Shown: positions 43,985 to 57,416, numbered from the stretch's first letter. The stretch is 64,000 nucleotides of DNA from Manihot esculenta (GCF_001659605.2 NC_035161.2:2548343-2612342), one strand, 5' to 3'. Made by a program: numbers and translations. Notes: generated by a model from the sequence alone, not told the origin.

Positions 43985-46900
43985 TCAGGTGCGTAGAGGT
44001 AACCTTGAATCAGATTTGCTTCTAAAACCATTTGACAACCCCTCATCAAAGCATTGACCTAATTTATGTGAGTTCTGACCACAGTTGATAGAAGCTTGGC
44101 TCGTATGTGGTAAGGGATGGCAGTCATGATTCTGAATATTGCCAGGAGAGGCTCTGAAGAAAGCCAGAAAAGGAGACGTTTGATGGTTATTCTGAACAAA
44201 TGGTTGGACTCCCCCAAGTGGCTCAGACATATCTTCATCTTTGTTAACCACCATTAAGTTCTTTCCCATCAGACGAAGGATAGGATTGGAAGCAGATGGA
44301 CTAGCAGAATCAGTATCAGCTCGACCTAAAACCCTCACTCCTGAATTTGGGGAATCCTTAAAAGGAACAGAACCTGCAAGGGGCTTAATGACTGGGAGAA
44401 TCACCTTCTTGGGGCCTGAATTTGCACAACTAATTGGAGGAGCTACCTCAGGCCTCCCATCCAAATTTGCAGGCCTTAGATTGGAGTTGAAATCCATATG
44501 CTTTCCATTAGCAGGCACAGAGATTGAAGCCATTCTCCGTCGTTTTAATAGTTGGGAATCTTGAAAATTTAAAGCAACACCCAGAGAAAATCTCTCCTTC
44601 CTCTGGCAACAGCATGGCTGATCATTCTTGAAAGGAGAGCCCTTCTCAATATAGAGCTTATCAAGTTTCAAATATTCACCATCAAAAGTAGTTCTTTCAA
44701 TTTCTGCAGGTGTTGCCTGAGCACCAGCACTTTGTACTGAAGGCTGAACACTAGTACCCATTGACTTAATCTTCTCTTGAAAAATATGAGGTCCTACTGA
44801 AAAAGATGGTTCAGAAAAATTAAAAACAGATCTATCTGTCATGGAGTTAGATATACTGGATGCTGCAGACACTGGCGAATCAGACAAATCTCCATCAATC
44901 ACATCATGTTGATCTGGAGAAGAATGAACCTGGCTTGTGGTAAGGGAGAAGTTTCCTTGAAAATCTTCTGATCCCATATCCCTGGGACTTGGCAAAAATG
45001 ACCCTGGTGGTCCTGGAATAGGTATTGGATCAACCTCTGGAAAAGAGCTCCCTTGCCCAGCTACTGAATCCAACTCCAACCCTACATCAGCATCTTGTCC
45101 CACCATGCAGTTGCCAACTTCATCAGCAGAAAATATCTCTTGGTCATTCACAAAATCAGACTCAGTTGGACCCCTTGGTGCTTCATTCCTACACCAAAGC
45201 CCTCTATAATCTTCAACAGATCGGAGAGAGTTAGATTGGACCTTCAAGGAATCACCGAGCTTGTAAAATTCTGAGTCTACTGACTTAATTAAGCTTCTTG
45301 AGCTCCTGTCATTAGAAGTCTTGGAAGACAGTTCAACAACAATGCCATCCTTATAGATATGGACCTGTTTTCTACCATTGTCCACATAATCGGCTTTCTG
45401 TAGCAAATCATCACCAATTCCAGATGAAGAATCTGCATTTACCTGAACATTATGATGAAAACACGAAGTTGCAGTTTTTGAGCTCCTCAAAGCCAACGCT
45501 TCCTCCCCTTGAGAAATACTTGACAACCCTCTTCCTTGTCTAATGTGTAGGACAATGCTTCTCTCATGAGACTCCTCATCAGCTATTTCTTCATTTTCAA
45601 CATGATTTTCTGCATCTCCATGCATCAAATCACCTTCTTGATCAACTTCAGAATACCAAGTCACTGCCCCTTCATTCCTTTTTTTCAGGAAACACCTTTG
45701 AGACTTTTCAGTGGCTGACCAATTCTTAATTTTACGAGGCACAGATATAGTCTCAGAAGAATGACCATTATCGGACAAAATGTTTTTCCTAAAGGAGGAG
45801 AATTCCATTGCTTTAGTTACAATTACATGATCATTCCGTGTAGATTTTGCACTACCAGTGCAAGGAACATCAGGATTAATGGTTGTATCTTCACGAGTAC
45901 TAACTGTCTTCTTGCTCAGCAAAGATGCATAATTCGCAGAAGAGTTCGCAGGCCTGAGCTTGCAGCCTACATGAACTGAATTGCCATTTTTTCCCAATTG
46001 ATTGTAATTTGCTTTCATCGATGGAGAAAAGCTCTCCATGTTGTCACTGGTCTTGCCTTCCCCCAAGAGATGACCCACTCTTTTTCTACCAAGAGACTCC
46101 TCATTCTTGTTGCTAACTTCAACTTTATGAAAGGACTCCTCCATCTTCCCACTTTTTTCTGAAGAAGATATAGGATTCTCAGACTGATTGGTAAATTGCT
46201 GAACGTGATTCCTCTCAGCAAGAGAATCACCTGAAGTTGATTTACTATCGTCGATCAGAAAATCCTGAGGCAAATGCCAAGTACATCTGACAGGTTGACG
46301 GTCCCCTTGACTAGTAAGCTTCTTGGTAAAACCTCTTCGTTTTGAGCAAACCCATGGTCTTAAAGTTCCAGAATCACCGGATTTGGTTTGTTTTGACATT
46401 ACATGTTCTTTCTCACAACTTCTAGCCTCTCCTTTACATTCTTCTCGCCCTCCAGAAATAGAAATCTGATAACAGTAATTTTGACAACAATAAATAAACT
46501 GAATATTCAAGTCAACTGAATCCACATAAAGAAGTAATTCAAAGTGCAGAGTGCATCAGTAGTAAGCACTATGTATATGGACTTGAAGGGAAAAAGAAGT
46601 CCAAATTATATTGTTCTAGCTCCTTTGTGCATGATTAGAAATTAGTATGAAACCAATTCCCAACAATGAAGCGCTAAGGCCCATGCATAATGGAGTCAAT
46701 CCAAAATAGCTGGAGGCGTCTAACATATATATTGCACCCCCAAAATAAAATACCATAAAGTATCACATACTAATATACCAAAGAAAGAAAAATAACTGGT
46801 CTAACAAATCCTCAAATTCCTTGTTCTCAGGAAACGTTAACGTCATTAAATCTAGAAGATGCAACTAAAACAAATGTAGGAAGCAAGAGAAGTGTACCTG

Positions 46901-48961
46901 GGAGCCATAGGCCTTGTGAGAGAAAATTTTCTTGCTTTGAGGAGCAGGTTTCAGAAACTTATGATGTTTTTGTGCCAGCTTCTTCTTTAAAATGTGTTTG
47001 ATTCCTTTCTCTTCTTTAAAAGGTTCCCTAGCTCCAGTATCCTTCCCTACTTTTGAAACTGAAGGTTGGTCACTAAGCTTGGATAAAATCCGAAGTTTGG
47101 TGCCATTTGCATCAATATAGACGGGACCTACATCACCAACATCTTCAGGATGAATCTGTGACACCGTTTGCTTTTTCCCTTCATTAGTAGTCTCAGTTTT
47201 CTCAGTTTCCTCAGTAGGAAAACTAGGAACTGTGGCCCAACTTGTACCATTTCTTCTATCAAGTTCTTCTAATGTGCATGCTGGAGCTGTCCTATAAATA
47301 TCTACCATCAACTTTGTCTTCCCCGGCTTAATCCTATATCTTGTTAGCTTAGAATTAGCTGTCAGTTTGGGTGTTGACTCCACAGAAAGGCACTGATCAA
47401 TGTGAGCATTCAAGGTAGTATTTGATGTGGATGAGAAAGTTTTGCAAACAGGGCAAACTTTGGAAGCCATGGTTTCTGACACAGCAGTAGAATTGGAAGC
47501 TATATCTTCAGCTGAGTTACGACCAGAGTTGCCACCAAATTTCACTATCAACCTGCACTTCCTGTTCAAAGGCCGGAAGGTGCTCTCGGTCTTGTTACTC
47601 TCAGAAGGTCCCACAGCCTGTGCAATTGATTTTTTCCTGCGAATCTTAGTTTGTAAAAGTGAGCTAGATTGTCTGTTATCAGGAAGTGACTCTATTTCAG
47701 ATTGAGAAACACTTGTGGTTGTGGATGGAAAATCATTTTCTTCTCCAGATCTACATGAACTAGTATCTATGCAAGATTCTGCTATCTTATTATTCAACTG
47801 GGCATCATCAGATGAGTCTAGTACCACATAATTTTCTGGCCTAGAGGGCTCCTTAACAAAATCTTTAGTGTTTTGCTTCTCAAGTGGAGTGGTCTCTACC
47901 GTACATATTCTAAGAGACTGGTTCCTTGCTGAATCAAGAGGCTGAAATGGTGGTAACACATCCTTCACGCCATGTTTCAAACAAAGCTGCAAGTTTTTCA
48001 GAGAAAAAGGCCAACTCTTCTTGATATCTTTATTCCGGGCTGTAAATACATAATCTCTGCAGCAAATATCAAAGTACTCGTTATTTAGTGGTATTAATAT
48101 GTGCAACAAAAAAAGACATAAGCAATAATAAGCTACAACTCAGCATGTAAAAAAGTTGAAACCATGATAAGCATGAGACCCTTCATACATATGATAAACT
48201 TATGAGAAGTAACATATGGTTCATGGAACTCCGAGAGAATCCTACGAACAGTGAGTGAGTAGATAAAGAGCCAAGAAACACGCAAGACAACTAGATTTGA
48301 GATCTGGTGAAGAGAGGAGAAAAGTCTGGAGTCTATTAAGAACAAGTACAGAAAACGAGAGGGACTGCACAAAGTGACATGAAATCACAGGCATCAAAAA
48401 AGAGAGAGCAGGTGAATATTGACTAAATCCTTCAAGACATGAATATACACCAAAGAAGCGTATGCTAAGCTTGGTGCTTGTGCTTTAAGAGCCGTGAATG
48501 AGATCATCAGGCAAAGCAAGAGAAAGCTTCATCAAGGACCAAAATAGAGACAAGATGGGGTGTCACTAAACAGGCCCCATCTCCATCTGAGCCACAAGGA
48601 ACATGCATCTCTGGATCTGACCCAACAAAAGATCTTAACTTTGAGATCAGCAAAGAAATAGAAGGAAGCAGTTAGCATAGCCAGAGAGCCATGACAAAAA
48701 CAAAGGAAATTGAAAAAGGGGGAAAAGAAAAAAAAAAAAAAGTAGCACTGTTCATCCTCAAAGAAGACAATAACCAGAAAGCAGGAATTTTTACCTTATA
48801 GAGAAATTGGGAAGTGGGTTATGATGATCAAGGTGTGGGTTTGGTAGATCTAACTCTGTCAAGGGAAGTTTATGAGAAGCCCTCTCATCACTACTACTAT
48901 TCAGTTGTGGAAATTGGCAAACACATGAGGGATCTGGTGGAGGGTTTTCAATGGATAACAT
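43985..48961 (-). CDS. HAPLESS 8 (HAP8)-like nuclear zinc-finger protein, three coding exons
   Basis: Coding exons on the minus strand are 48961-48795, 48056-46898 and 46465-43985, joined with GT-AG introns and matching phases. They give 1,268 residues. The start MLSIENPPPDPSCVCQFPQL and NPLPNFSIRDYVFTARNKDI then KKSWPFSLKNLQLCLKHGVK are strongly conserved in this plant-only family. A single C2HC finger, VCPVCKTFSSTSNTTLNAHI then DQC (C-x2-C-x13-H-x3-C, about residues 269-289), resembles the Rad18-type UBZ4 ubiquitin-binding finger. The remainder is low-complexity and probably disordered. The name comes from my memory of Arabidopsis HAPLESS 8, found in a screen for pollen-function mutants; the molecular role is not established. 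The frame ends early compared with relatives; see the eroded part downstream. Confidence 0.75.
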
Positions 48962-50260
48962 CTGATGCTAAGCTTCTCTCTTCTTGTGCTGTTCTTGCAA
49001 CAGTCACAAGCTTCACGGCAACTACTCGTACTACTATTATCTCTTCCACTTCCACTGGGCCTTATCTTTAACCTCTTAGACTTCAGCATATATAAACACT
49101 ACTACAGGCCTCTCACTCTCCTTTTATCTTTCTCTTTCTAATCCAAACCCCACCACAAAGCATTCACACCATGCACAGCCGTCAGCTAACAACAATTAAA
49201 GGAGCTAGCATTAAGATCAAGAACCCAACTACAATCTTCATCCATCAGCCTTCCTGAAACAGATATATTAAAAAACAACATGAGATGAACAGACCCAGAA
49301 GAATACGGTGGACTAACTAGCAGATTCTACAACCGTTATTTTATGTGATAAGATTGAGTGAAATTGAAGTATCTGCGTTTTGATTGATCAAGCAAACCAC
49401 AAAATAAGCAAAAGAATAAAACCCACATGAAAAGATGATGTAGAAACCCCTAAAAGTATCCTGGATAACTGTTATTTTATGTGGCAAACCCAGGAAAAGT
49501 GCTCAAAATTAAGACTTTGAGCAACCACAATCCACAACGATACCACCAGCAATCAAATCTACAAAAAGCTTAGTATATGATAATAGAGATTAGACGCAAG
49601 AATTTATCGTCATAAACAGAACTAGCAAAGGAATGAAAGAGCTAATCAACGAAGCTATACCAGTCCATGAAAGACAATAACCCAAAAAGAATTGAACTCA
49701 AAAATCAAAGCACCAAAACCCCAGGCTTTAACGACAGCTGAAAGAAACCAAAGAAAACCCAAAGAATTTTCAGGTCTCAATATTCACATAGTAAGTGAAT
49801 CGTAACAAAACTGACCAAAAGAAATTCCGAGAGAGAACCATGACTAGAGACCAGACTCACAATCAAAGGGCAAGAATTTTCAAAGTATTGAAACTACCCA
49901 CAAACTCAAACACAGAGATCATGAAATCACACCAAAATTTTCTTCTTCTTAACCAAAAATGGATCTCTACAGACAAAACCCAGTCAAGAAGGAAGTAAAA
50001 AAGAAAAAATATCGAAAATCACGGAAATTGAAGAGCAGCTTCTGGTAAGACAAACCTTCAGAAACTTTTTTGAAGGTTGGTTTTGGCAAGAAACGGAAGG
50101 AGAATGAGAACTTAGGAGAAGGGAAACCCCTAGAAAAAATAATAATAATAATAAAGAGAGGAGAGAGAATGAGAGGGAGCGCTACGGAGAGAGGAGGAAA
50201 AAAGAGCTCCACCCACTCGAACATCAAGTCAAAAGTGCATCAGGTTCTCCTCTCTCTCTC
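48962..50260 (-). promoter_or_regulatory. 5' leader with probable intron and promoter of the HAPLESS 8-like gene
   Basis: A probable 5' UTR intron has a donor at TCTGAAG|GTTTGTC near 50,057 and an acceptor at TCTGTTTCAG|GAAGGC near 49,256 on the minus strand. GA-rich tracts lie near 50,155-50,210 and 50,249-50,262 (CTCTCTCTCTC on the plus strand), typical of leaders of plant housekeeping genes. An AAT triplet repeat is at 50,138-50,152. Short frames on both strands here are not supported as genes. The transcription start is inferred near 50,200-50,260. Confidence 0.45.
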
Positions 50261-50329
50261 TGCTCTCAATAAAAAGCAAATTTCTACAATTTTTAACGCC
50301 ACAATTCTGGAGTTATTGTTTAAATAATG

Positions 50330-51539
50330 TAAATTAAATTAATTTTGAAATTACTAATAAAAAAATATAAATAATATTACCTGATTTTATCAATTTTTTA
50401 TCCTGAAATTTTTTTAAAAAAATATTTTTTAATATAAGTTATTTTTTATAAAATAATAGAATTTAAATATTATTTTTTTTTAAAATAATTTTTAAAAAAA
50501 TAATGCCAAAATTTAATAAGCTTTTACAGAGCAAGGAAACAAACTTTACATAGAGGGATGAGGCGGGGGATTACAAATACAAAATTGTCCTATTCTCTCA
50601 TTTATTTATTTCTTGATTTTTATCAATGCAGTGGGCCCATGCATGAATTCTCCTTTTTAACCCTTCCTTTCTTCACAAATTATAAACCCCACAACCCTCC
50701 ATGTTGGCTTGTTGCGTAACTACACGACAAAAACGTAAATACCTTTCTCTATCTTTTTCTTGTTCACATATTTTATTACCTTCTTTGATCCTATCTCAAA
50801 ATTAAATTATAATTTTTTAACATTAATTATTTAAAATATTTACTTCTTTAAAAATATAATTTTTGGAAAATAAGTTTTCAAAAGAATAAATTTACTTTTA
50901 AACGGTAAAAAGTATATATACAATCTAATTAACTTCAATGTCAAAATTTTAATGATTTATTCGAAAGATTTTAATAATTTATATTTGAGAGATAAAAAAT
51001 ATAAGAGAATCATTTTTATCAAATTATCTTATGTAGAAATTTAAATAAATATTTGAAGAGTATTTTTATTAAATTATTTTATATAAAAATTTAATTTTGA
51101 ATGATTATAAATTTTTAGTAGACTGTAGAACTGATATTTCTATTAGATAAATTCTTCGTAATATTATTCTAACTGCTTATATTTTGGTTAGAAAATCTAT
51201 TAGATATAATTATTTTTCTATTTAAGATATATCCCTATTTGTTTGATAAAAATAAATTTAATACTAATAAAATTGACCTATAGATTTTAGTTTAAACTCA
51301 ATCTAAACCTAAAATAAAAATTTTTGAATTTCTTAGTTTATTGGTTTAGATCAAAATCTCATGATTTTTTTAATAAAATTTTTTGATTTTTTGATTTAGT
51401 CCAAAATCAAGAAAAATCAAGAAGCATTTCTTGAGTTTTTGTGTTAAATTGAACCTTAGCAGCCAATTTAGATAAAAATTAAGAATGTTCTAAGTTTTCT
51501 CAATAAATAAAAGGATGAAACTGAGCTTAAGCCTACAAA
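50330..51539. other. AT-rich spacer
   Basis: Low-complexity AT-rich DNA without genes between the HAPLESS 8-like promoter and the retrotransposon cluster. Confidence 0.5.
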
Positions 51540-51542
51540 TAA

Positions 51543-51702
51543 ATTAACATAACATAAAATTTGAAGCAGACATGGTTTGCAAATGGTGATTATATATTAG
51601 CTAAATACATATTTTTGAATAAATTAATATAACATAAAATTTGAAACAGACATGGTTTGCAAATGGTGATTATATATTAGCTAAATTCATATTTTTACTC
51701 TG
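51543..51702. repeat. Two-copy 80-base tandem repeat next to the LTR
   Basis: TAACATAAAATTTGAAGCAG and the following AAATGGTGATTATATATTAG occur twice, 80 bases apart, with about two mismatches. The second copy ends a few bases before the LTR at 51,703. Confidence 0.8.
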
Positions 51703-52220
51703 TGGTGTGGTCGAAAATGAAACTAAAAATAATTGGTCAAACTGCAAAAAGAGAGGGCGAGATGGTTGGTATCTATGGACAACAATTTCGATGCTCAAGT
51801 CAATAAACTATCACAAAGAGGCGAGTGTAAGAAAGTATTCTGAATTTAAAATGCGTACCTTGAACTTTGTATATGGTTTACTTTTATATTGTAAAAAAAG
51901 GGTTAATTAGTGAATTTTTTAAAAATTCGACTAGTATTGGCCCGTGGATAAGAGATCCCACGATTATAGGCGTATTGGCGATCTATTTGATTTTATCCTC
52001 TAACGGCAACTTTATATCATAAAGGACTCAACTGGCTTAGAAGAGGACAAGCAACCAAGTCTTCTGTTGTTCGGAGTATCGACCATCATGATGTCCGAGT
52101 CTCCTTTCTTTCAAATGACACTTCCATGACTGAATATCATAGCTCAGTGGGTCTTGCCACATGGCTCAGTCATATGGTGACAGTTTATGGCATATTTTGG
52201 GCGAATATTATATCATATTA
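51703..52220 (-). repeat. 3' LTR of the TAT-like element
   Basis: Aligns over its length with 62,440-62,975. Shared anchors include GGTCGAAAAT, GAGCGAGTGTAAGAAAGTA-like, TGCGTACCTTGAA, GAGTCTCCTTTCTT and GCGAATATTAT. It is the older-looking copy at its right end (CATATTA instead of CATATCA). Confidence 0.85.
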
Positions 52221-52548
52221 GAGGTCCCTACATTGATTTTCGACTCTTTAGATTCGATGATTGTAGCTGTCTTCACGATCTTGGACACGTGGCATACATG
52301 AATTGGCCCCACATACCCACGTCTCTTTCGCCTGTTCTGACCATGAATGCTAACTGCCTTACTTCTCGAACCGCATTTAAACCTGCAGTCGAAACCATAG
52401 TATAAAATCTCCCTTTCTCCTACAATTACCACTTTCGCTTTCAACTATTTTATTCTACTTATGAAAGATTCGATCACTAAGTCGGCTCTGATTCTTTCGC
52501 TCTCTAAAAGGTAACTCCTACTTCCGCTCCTTTTTCCTATTTCACGAG

Positions 52549-53948
52549 ATGAATATTACTTTTTCTTCTTCATCAATTACTTCTGGTGGAGGTTCAACCT
52601 TGAGCTTTGTCTTCAGTGGCCTCATCTGTGCTCCAGCTCCTATCGTTCCATTGAGGGCAGTCCATGATAACGACACCTACTAGTCATAGACATCCCCTCG
52701 GTGCTTACTAAAAAGGACATAGACCGTCTTCATGACCATTATCGGATCTCCCGATACGTCTATCGAATTTGCGCTCCTAATTCGAATGTTCGTGCTGACG
52801 ATCAGATTCCTATCGAAGATACTATCATGGTGTACGAGGAACAATTGAAGGTGGGTCTTCGGTTCCTAATTGACTCATTCTTCATTGAAATCCTCCATTT
52901 TCACAAGCTATCAGTTGCCTAACTACACCCGAACATTTGGGGGATTTTGGTGGCTTTTCGCTTTGTCTGCTTCAATAATAACATTGAGCCGAGCGTAGCC
53001 CTCTTCTCCCAGTTGTACCAGCTGGGTACTTGGAAAAATGAAGTGTTATGGTTCTTCAGCGGGAAAAAACTCTAGACCCTCTTCAACCGAATACCCTCCT
53101 CCTTGAAGTACTGGAAGAACAAGTTTTTCATCCTCCTCCACAGGGTGATCGGGGGTTTTGGACAACTACGGATCAACTAGAACGTGTAGAACGTATATGT
53201 AGAACTTTAGAAGGATGGGGTTTGACCGTACAGGAATAAGGCAAAGGCTTTAGACTTCCTTCAGAAGATGGCATCGACCCATCGAATGGATATAAATGTA
53301 GCGGTAAGGAATGTCATTCTGTCATGGCTGAGTCAGTACAAAGCAGAACAGGCTTAGTTGCCTCAGTCATCCAATCAATAGAATCTTTGAATGATCTTAC
53401 CCTCTTCCGCAAAATAGGGTATTTTATTTTTTAAGATCTCTTTGCCTTTAACTGCCCCACTTACTCACTCTTTATTTTGTGCAGATATGGTTGGAAAGGG
53501 AATGAAAAAGTTTGTTAAAGCATCTCGTGCTCCTCGAAAAAGGAACGTCATTCTTCATTGAAGTCCTCTGTTTCCACAAGTTATCAATCGCCCAATTGCA
53601 CCCGAACAGCTAGAGGATTTTGGTGGCTTTTCTTTTCGTCTGCTTCAACAATAATATTGAGCCGAGCGTAGTCCTTTTCTCCTAGTTGTACCAGTTGGGT
53701 ACCTGAAAAAATGAAGGGTTATGGTTCTTCAGTGGGAAAAAATTCTAGACCCTTTTTGACCGGATACCCTCCTCCTTGAAGCGCTGGAAGAACAAGTTTT
53801 TTATCCTCCGCCACAAGGTGATCGGCGGTTTTGGATAACTATGGACCAACTGGAACATATATGTAGAACTTTAGAAGGATGATGTCTGACTACACAGGGA
53901 TGAGGCAAAGGCTTTAGACTTCCTTCAAAAGATGGCCTCGACCCATCG
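52549..53948 (+). pseudogene. Antisense extra ORF, left part (putative gypsy-type transposon domain, PF04195)
   Basis: From the ATG at 52,549 a Ser/Gly-rich start is followed, after a stop and frame change, by IDIPSVLTKKDIDRLHDHYR, then IMVYEEQLKVGLRFLIDSFF and ILHFHKLSVA. After another stop it reads LHPNIWGILVAFRFVCFNNN. This is the order of the PF04195 domain (yEe.fkaGLRlPlh.f...vL...glap.QL.PNaWr.l..f). A TATA-like GTATAAAATC near 52,400 could serve plus-strand transcription. The second half of this region repeats the first. In-frame stops show it is dead. Known from family studies: such extra frames lie antisense between pol and the 3' LTR. Confidence 0.65.
52881..53948 (+). repeat. 673-base tandem duplication inside the extra ORF
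   Basis: TTCATTGAAATCCTCC at 52,881 and TTCATTGAAGTCCTCT at 53,554 start two copies of the same stretch, and the match continues through TTATGGTTCTTCAG and GACTTCCTTCA to GACCCATCG. The second copy is then split by the nested gypsy element and resumes at about 58,729 (ATATAAATGTGCTGATGAGG against ATATAAATGTAGCGGTAAGG in copy 1), ending near 58,990 where GGGAACGTCG meets unique sequence. Confidence 0.8.
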
Positions 53949-54692
53949 TGTAACGATCTGAAAATCAAACCGCTACCGGCGCTAGGGTCCAGATCGACTT
54001 AAGGTCGTCGGAGCCCGTAGCAAGCCTACTATACATCCTGTGTACCTGATAAAATTCCATACATGATCATACATTATAACAAAAACTTAAACATCCCATG
54101 AACTAAAACTCGACCTGTGCATGCATCAAAACTGAAAACATAATCCCATACTAGAGCCCTCATCAAATGCTCCAGTATGGTGAACATTACATGCCTCAAG
54201 CTTAGTTTAAACATAACTCATAAATACATGTCCACATCTATGCTATTACAAAAGCTATACCAGCAACTATGCCGACTTCCTAAACTATCTTTGACCTTGC
54301 AAACCTGGGGTTAGGGGAAAGGGATAAGCTACAAGAGTCTAGTGAGCAAAACATAAAAATAGTTTAGTAAACATATGCTCGTATGAAATGCGTCACAACA
54401 CAAACATTACACATCAAGATGGACTTGTCACCAGTAACCCTCTACATATTCCAATAATGTCCGGCCCTCAATGAGAGCTCCTCAAGACTTCCTCTTAAAC
54501 ATAACATAACATATCTATAATGCCAAGGGCGTAGAATGGGCCTCGACCTGGACTTCCGTATCATATCATATCATATCATACTGGAGGGCTAGTGGGTCAT
54601 CCAATATCCATCCACATCAACAGTAAATTATGCAATGCATTATATTCGTGAATTCTAATACAAAACAATCTAATACATATACATGGCATTTG
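53949..54692 (-). repeat. 3' LTR piece of the nested gypsy element
   Basis: Holds the LTR 3' part (minus strand), with the conserved CTACCGGCGCTAGGGTCC and CCCGTAGCAAGCC blocks (plus-strand reading) and a CATATCATATCATATCATA tract at 54,563-54,583. It is cut at about 54,692, where reverse transcriptase sequence starts directly. Confidence 0.7.
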
Positions 54693-57200
54693 TATATCCG
54701 GATCTCACTCTCAGCTGATGATACCCGCATCTCAAATCTATTTTGGAGAAACAACCGGCTCCTGCTAGCTGGTCAAACTGATCATCGATCCTGGATAATG
54801 GATACTTGTTCTTGGTAGTGACTTTGTTCAACTGTCTAAAGTCAATACAAAGTCTTAGGGATCCATCCTTCTTTTTCACGAACAAAACTGGAGCACCCCA
54901 AGGTGAGGTACTAGGTCAAATGAAACCCTTATCTACCAATTTTTGCAACTGATCTTTTAGCTCCTTCAACTCGGCAGGTGCCATCCTGTGGGGAGGAATA
55001 GAGATAGGTCTGGTTCCTGGCATTACTTCAATTTCAAACTCTATTTCCCTAACAGGTGGTAAACCTGGTAGCTCGTCTGGGAAAACGTCAAAAAATTCTC
55101 TGACCACGGACACTGAAGGTAGTTCCCTAACCTGACCATTGACCTCTCTGACATGAGCAAGAAACCCCTGACAACCCCTCCTAAGCAACCTATGAGCCTG
55201 CAGAGCAGATATCAAACCTCTAGGAATACCTATCTCGTCTCCTCGAAAGACGACCTCTAATCCATCTTGTTCTCTGAACCTGACTACCTTGTCTCTGCAG
55301 TCCAAAGTAGCACTATGAGTAGAGAGCCAATCCATCCCTAGAATAACGTCAAAACCAGTCAAATCTAGAACCACAAGGTCAGTTGGAAGGCACTTATCCT
55401 CAACAAAGACTGGACTGAACCGGCAGACTGACTCTGCCACAGATGGATCACACTTGGGCCCACTGACCCAAAGAGGACACTCTAGCCCAGAAACTATCAA
55501 GCCCAAACTATCTACGGCTCTCGGAGAAACAAAAGAATGAGAGGCATTAGGTCCATAAGAGCATACACATCAGAACACCCAATAGTGAGTTTACCTGACA
55601 CCACTGTGTTTGATGTGTTGGCCTCCTGCTATGTCATGGTGAAGATCCGTGCTGGAGCTGAAGGACCTTCCCTTTGGGAACCTGCTGAATAAGAGGTTGT
55701 CCCTCTCCCTCGACCTCACCCTCTGCCCTGAGATGTGGCTAAAGCTGCTGGCTGAGCCATACTGCCAGAAGCTGTCTGCTGGGACTGTGCCATCATAGCT
55801 GCATTGGGACACTCACGTGCCATGTGTCCCTCCTGCCCACATCTAAAACAAGCTGTAGTCCCAAATCGACAAAGCCCTTTGTGTGGCTTACCGCACCTCA
55901 CACATCCAGAGCTATCTGAACCAGAGCTTGAACCACTACCCATTCCTAGACCAGACTTCAATCTGCTCCAGAACTTATTTTTCTTTGGCTTCCTAGTGGA
56001 TTTGTTCCATTTTTTACTTCCTGTGGCAGCTGCATTTAGAGAAGAGAGGTCAAATTTTTCTGAACTCGGGGTTTTGGAACCTGAGGACTGTGCCACCTGT
56101 TGTTTTACTGTTCCTTGAATGATGGCACTAGCCTCCATTTTTCTAGCTGCATCCACAATAGTGTGGAAACTCTCTTTCTCTGCTGCTAAAATCAAGGAGG
56201 AGTACCTAGAGTGGAGTCTCATGGTATACCTCCTAGCCTTCTTCTGGTCAGTGTCATAAACCTGACCTATAAACTAAAGCAACTCCAGGAACTTGTATGT
56301 ATACTCATCCACACTCATTTCTTCAGTCTGTCTCAACTGCTCAAATTCTATCACCTTCAACTCCCTCGAACTATCTGAAAAATCCCACCCTGCAAACTCA
56401 TTTGTAAACTGTTCCCAAGATAGGCTATCCAGTTTCGGGTCCACGTAGTTCTTGAACCATTCCTTCGCCTTCTTACATTTTAGAGTGAACCCTGCCATAT
56501 GAATGGCTCTGCTATCATTGGCCCCTAACTCATCTGCTATCATCTTCACTGCCTTGATATATTCAAATGGGTCATCACCCGTTTTATACTTAGGAGCATC
56601 CAACTTCAGATAATCCATCATTTTCACCTTGCTCCCTACTGATGGGTTAGGTTTGGGTTGTTGGGTTTCAGGAATTTCTGGTTCTGCTTAAGGAGAAGGT
56701 GGTGTGGCATTCCCTGCATTAGAGTTTGCTGGATTCTGGTAATAAAAGGGTGGAGGTGAAAACATAGGGTGAGGTGGATACGGTGGGTAGTAGGGAGGAT
56801 AGGGCATGAATGAGGGGTACGGGTGGTAGGTAGAGTAGTCCGATGTGCCTCCCATCGGATACCCAGGTCCCTGTGGGTAGGGTTGGTACTGAGGTGGGTA
56901 AATAAAACCCAAAGCCTGAGCGCCTCCTTCAGATTCTCCCATATCCTCTCCTGAAAAACTCACATCCAGACTTCTGTCTCTTTTTTTATCATCCTCCACC
57001 GTTTCCCTAATATCTGCTGACATCCTTCACGGATCTATTCTTCTTCTGTTTATATCAAAAGACCTTCTAGGGTCCCTTGACATTTCACCTATATTAGTCC
57101 TACTCGACCATGCTCTTGATGGAGCAGTAGGAGGAAGGGCACCCATGCCCTCATTTTCAGGTGGAACTCCGGTCAATCGTGCAGATCGACATGAGCCTCG
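54670..57200 (-). pseudogene. Gag, protease and partial reverse transcriptase of the nested gypsy element
   Basis: On the minus strand the order is: a proline and tyrosine-rich gag start (57,023-56,688); the retrotransposon gag domain (56,627-56,274: YLKLDAPKYKTGDDPFEYIK, AKEWFKNYVDP); a CCHC knuckle CFRCGQEGHMARECP (in 56,222-55,716); and protease and RT leader (55,506-54,916: DVILGMDWLSTHSATLDC). Reverse transcriptase then starts, [20 protein letters not shown] and YPLSRIDD and [15 protein letters not shown] (54,885-54,670). The protease active site, normally D-T/S-G-A, reads DPNASHSF with a frame break. The reverse transcriptase ends before its YVDD-type box. The element cannot move by itself. 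Confidence 0.85.
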
Positions 57201-57416
57201 CATCCTGTCTTCTGAAAAACAACATATATCACATAAACATTAGTATCATATGGTTCATGTGGTCACACATGAACCCATATCATATACATAACATATCATC
57301 AATGCACATGCATACTATCATGGCATTACACATCATCATACTTTCATCAGACATGACTCTACATCCTATCCTAGTGGACATGATTTTTTCTAATGTGCTT
57401 GCCTTTCTATAACATC

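Noticed and set aside
48814..49071. Plus-strand 85-codon frame MGYDDQGVGLVDLTLS...
   Set aside because: It lies over exon 1 of the HAPLESS 8-like gene on the other strand, whose conserved N terminus and splice site explain the open frame.
49967..50327. Frames on both strands upstream of the HAPLESS 8-like gene
   Set aside because: Low-complexity translations of GA- and AAT-rich leader DNA with no recognisable protein.
57161..57412. Histidine- and methionine-rich 83-codon frame
   Set aside because: Translation of an ATCATA-rich stretch in the gag leader of the nested element; opposite to the element's coding strand.
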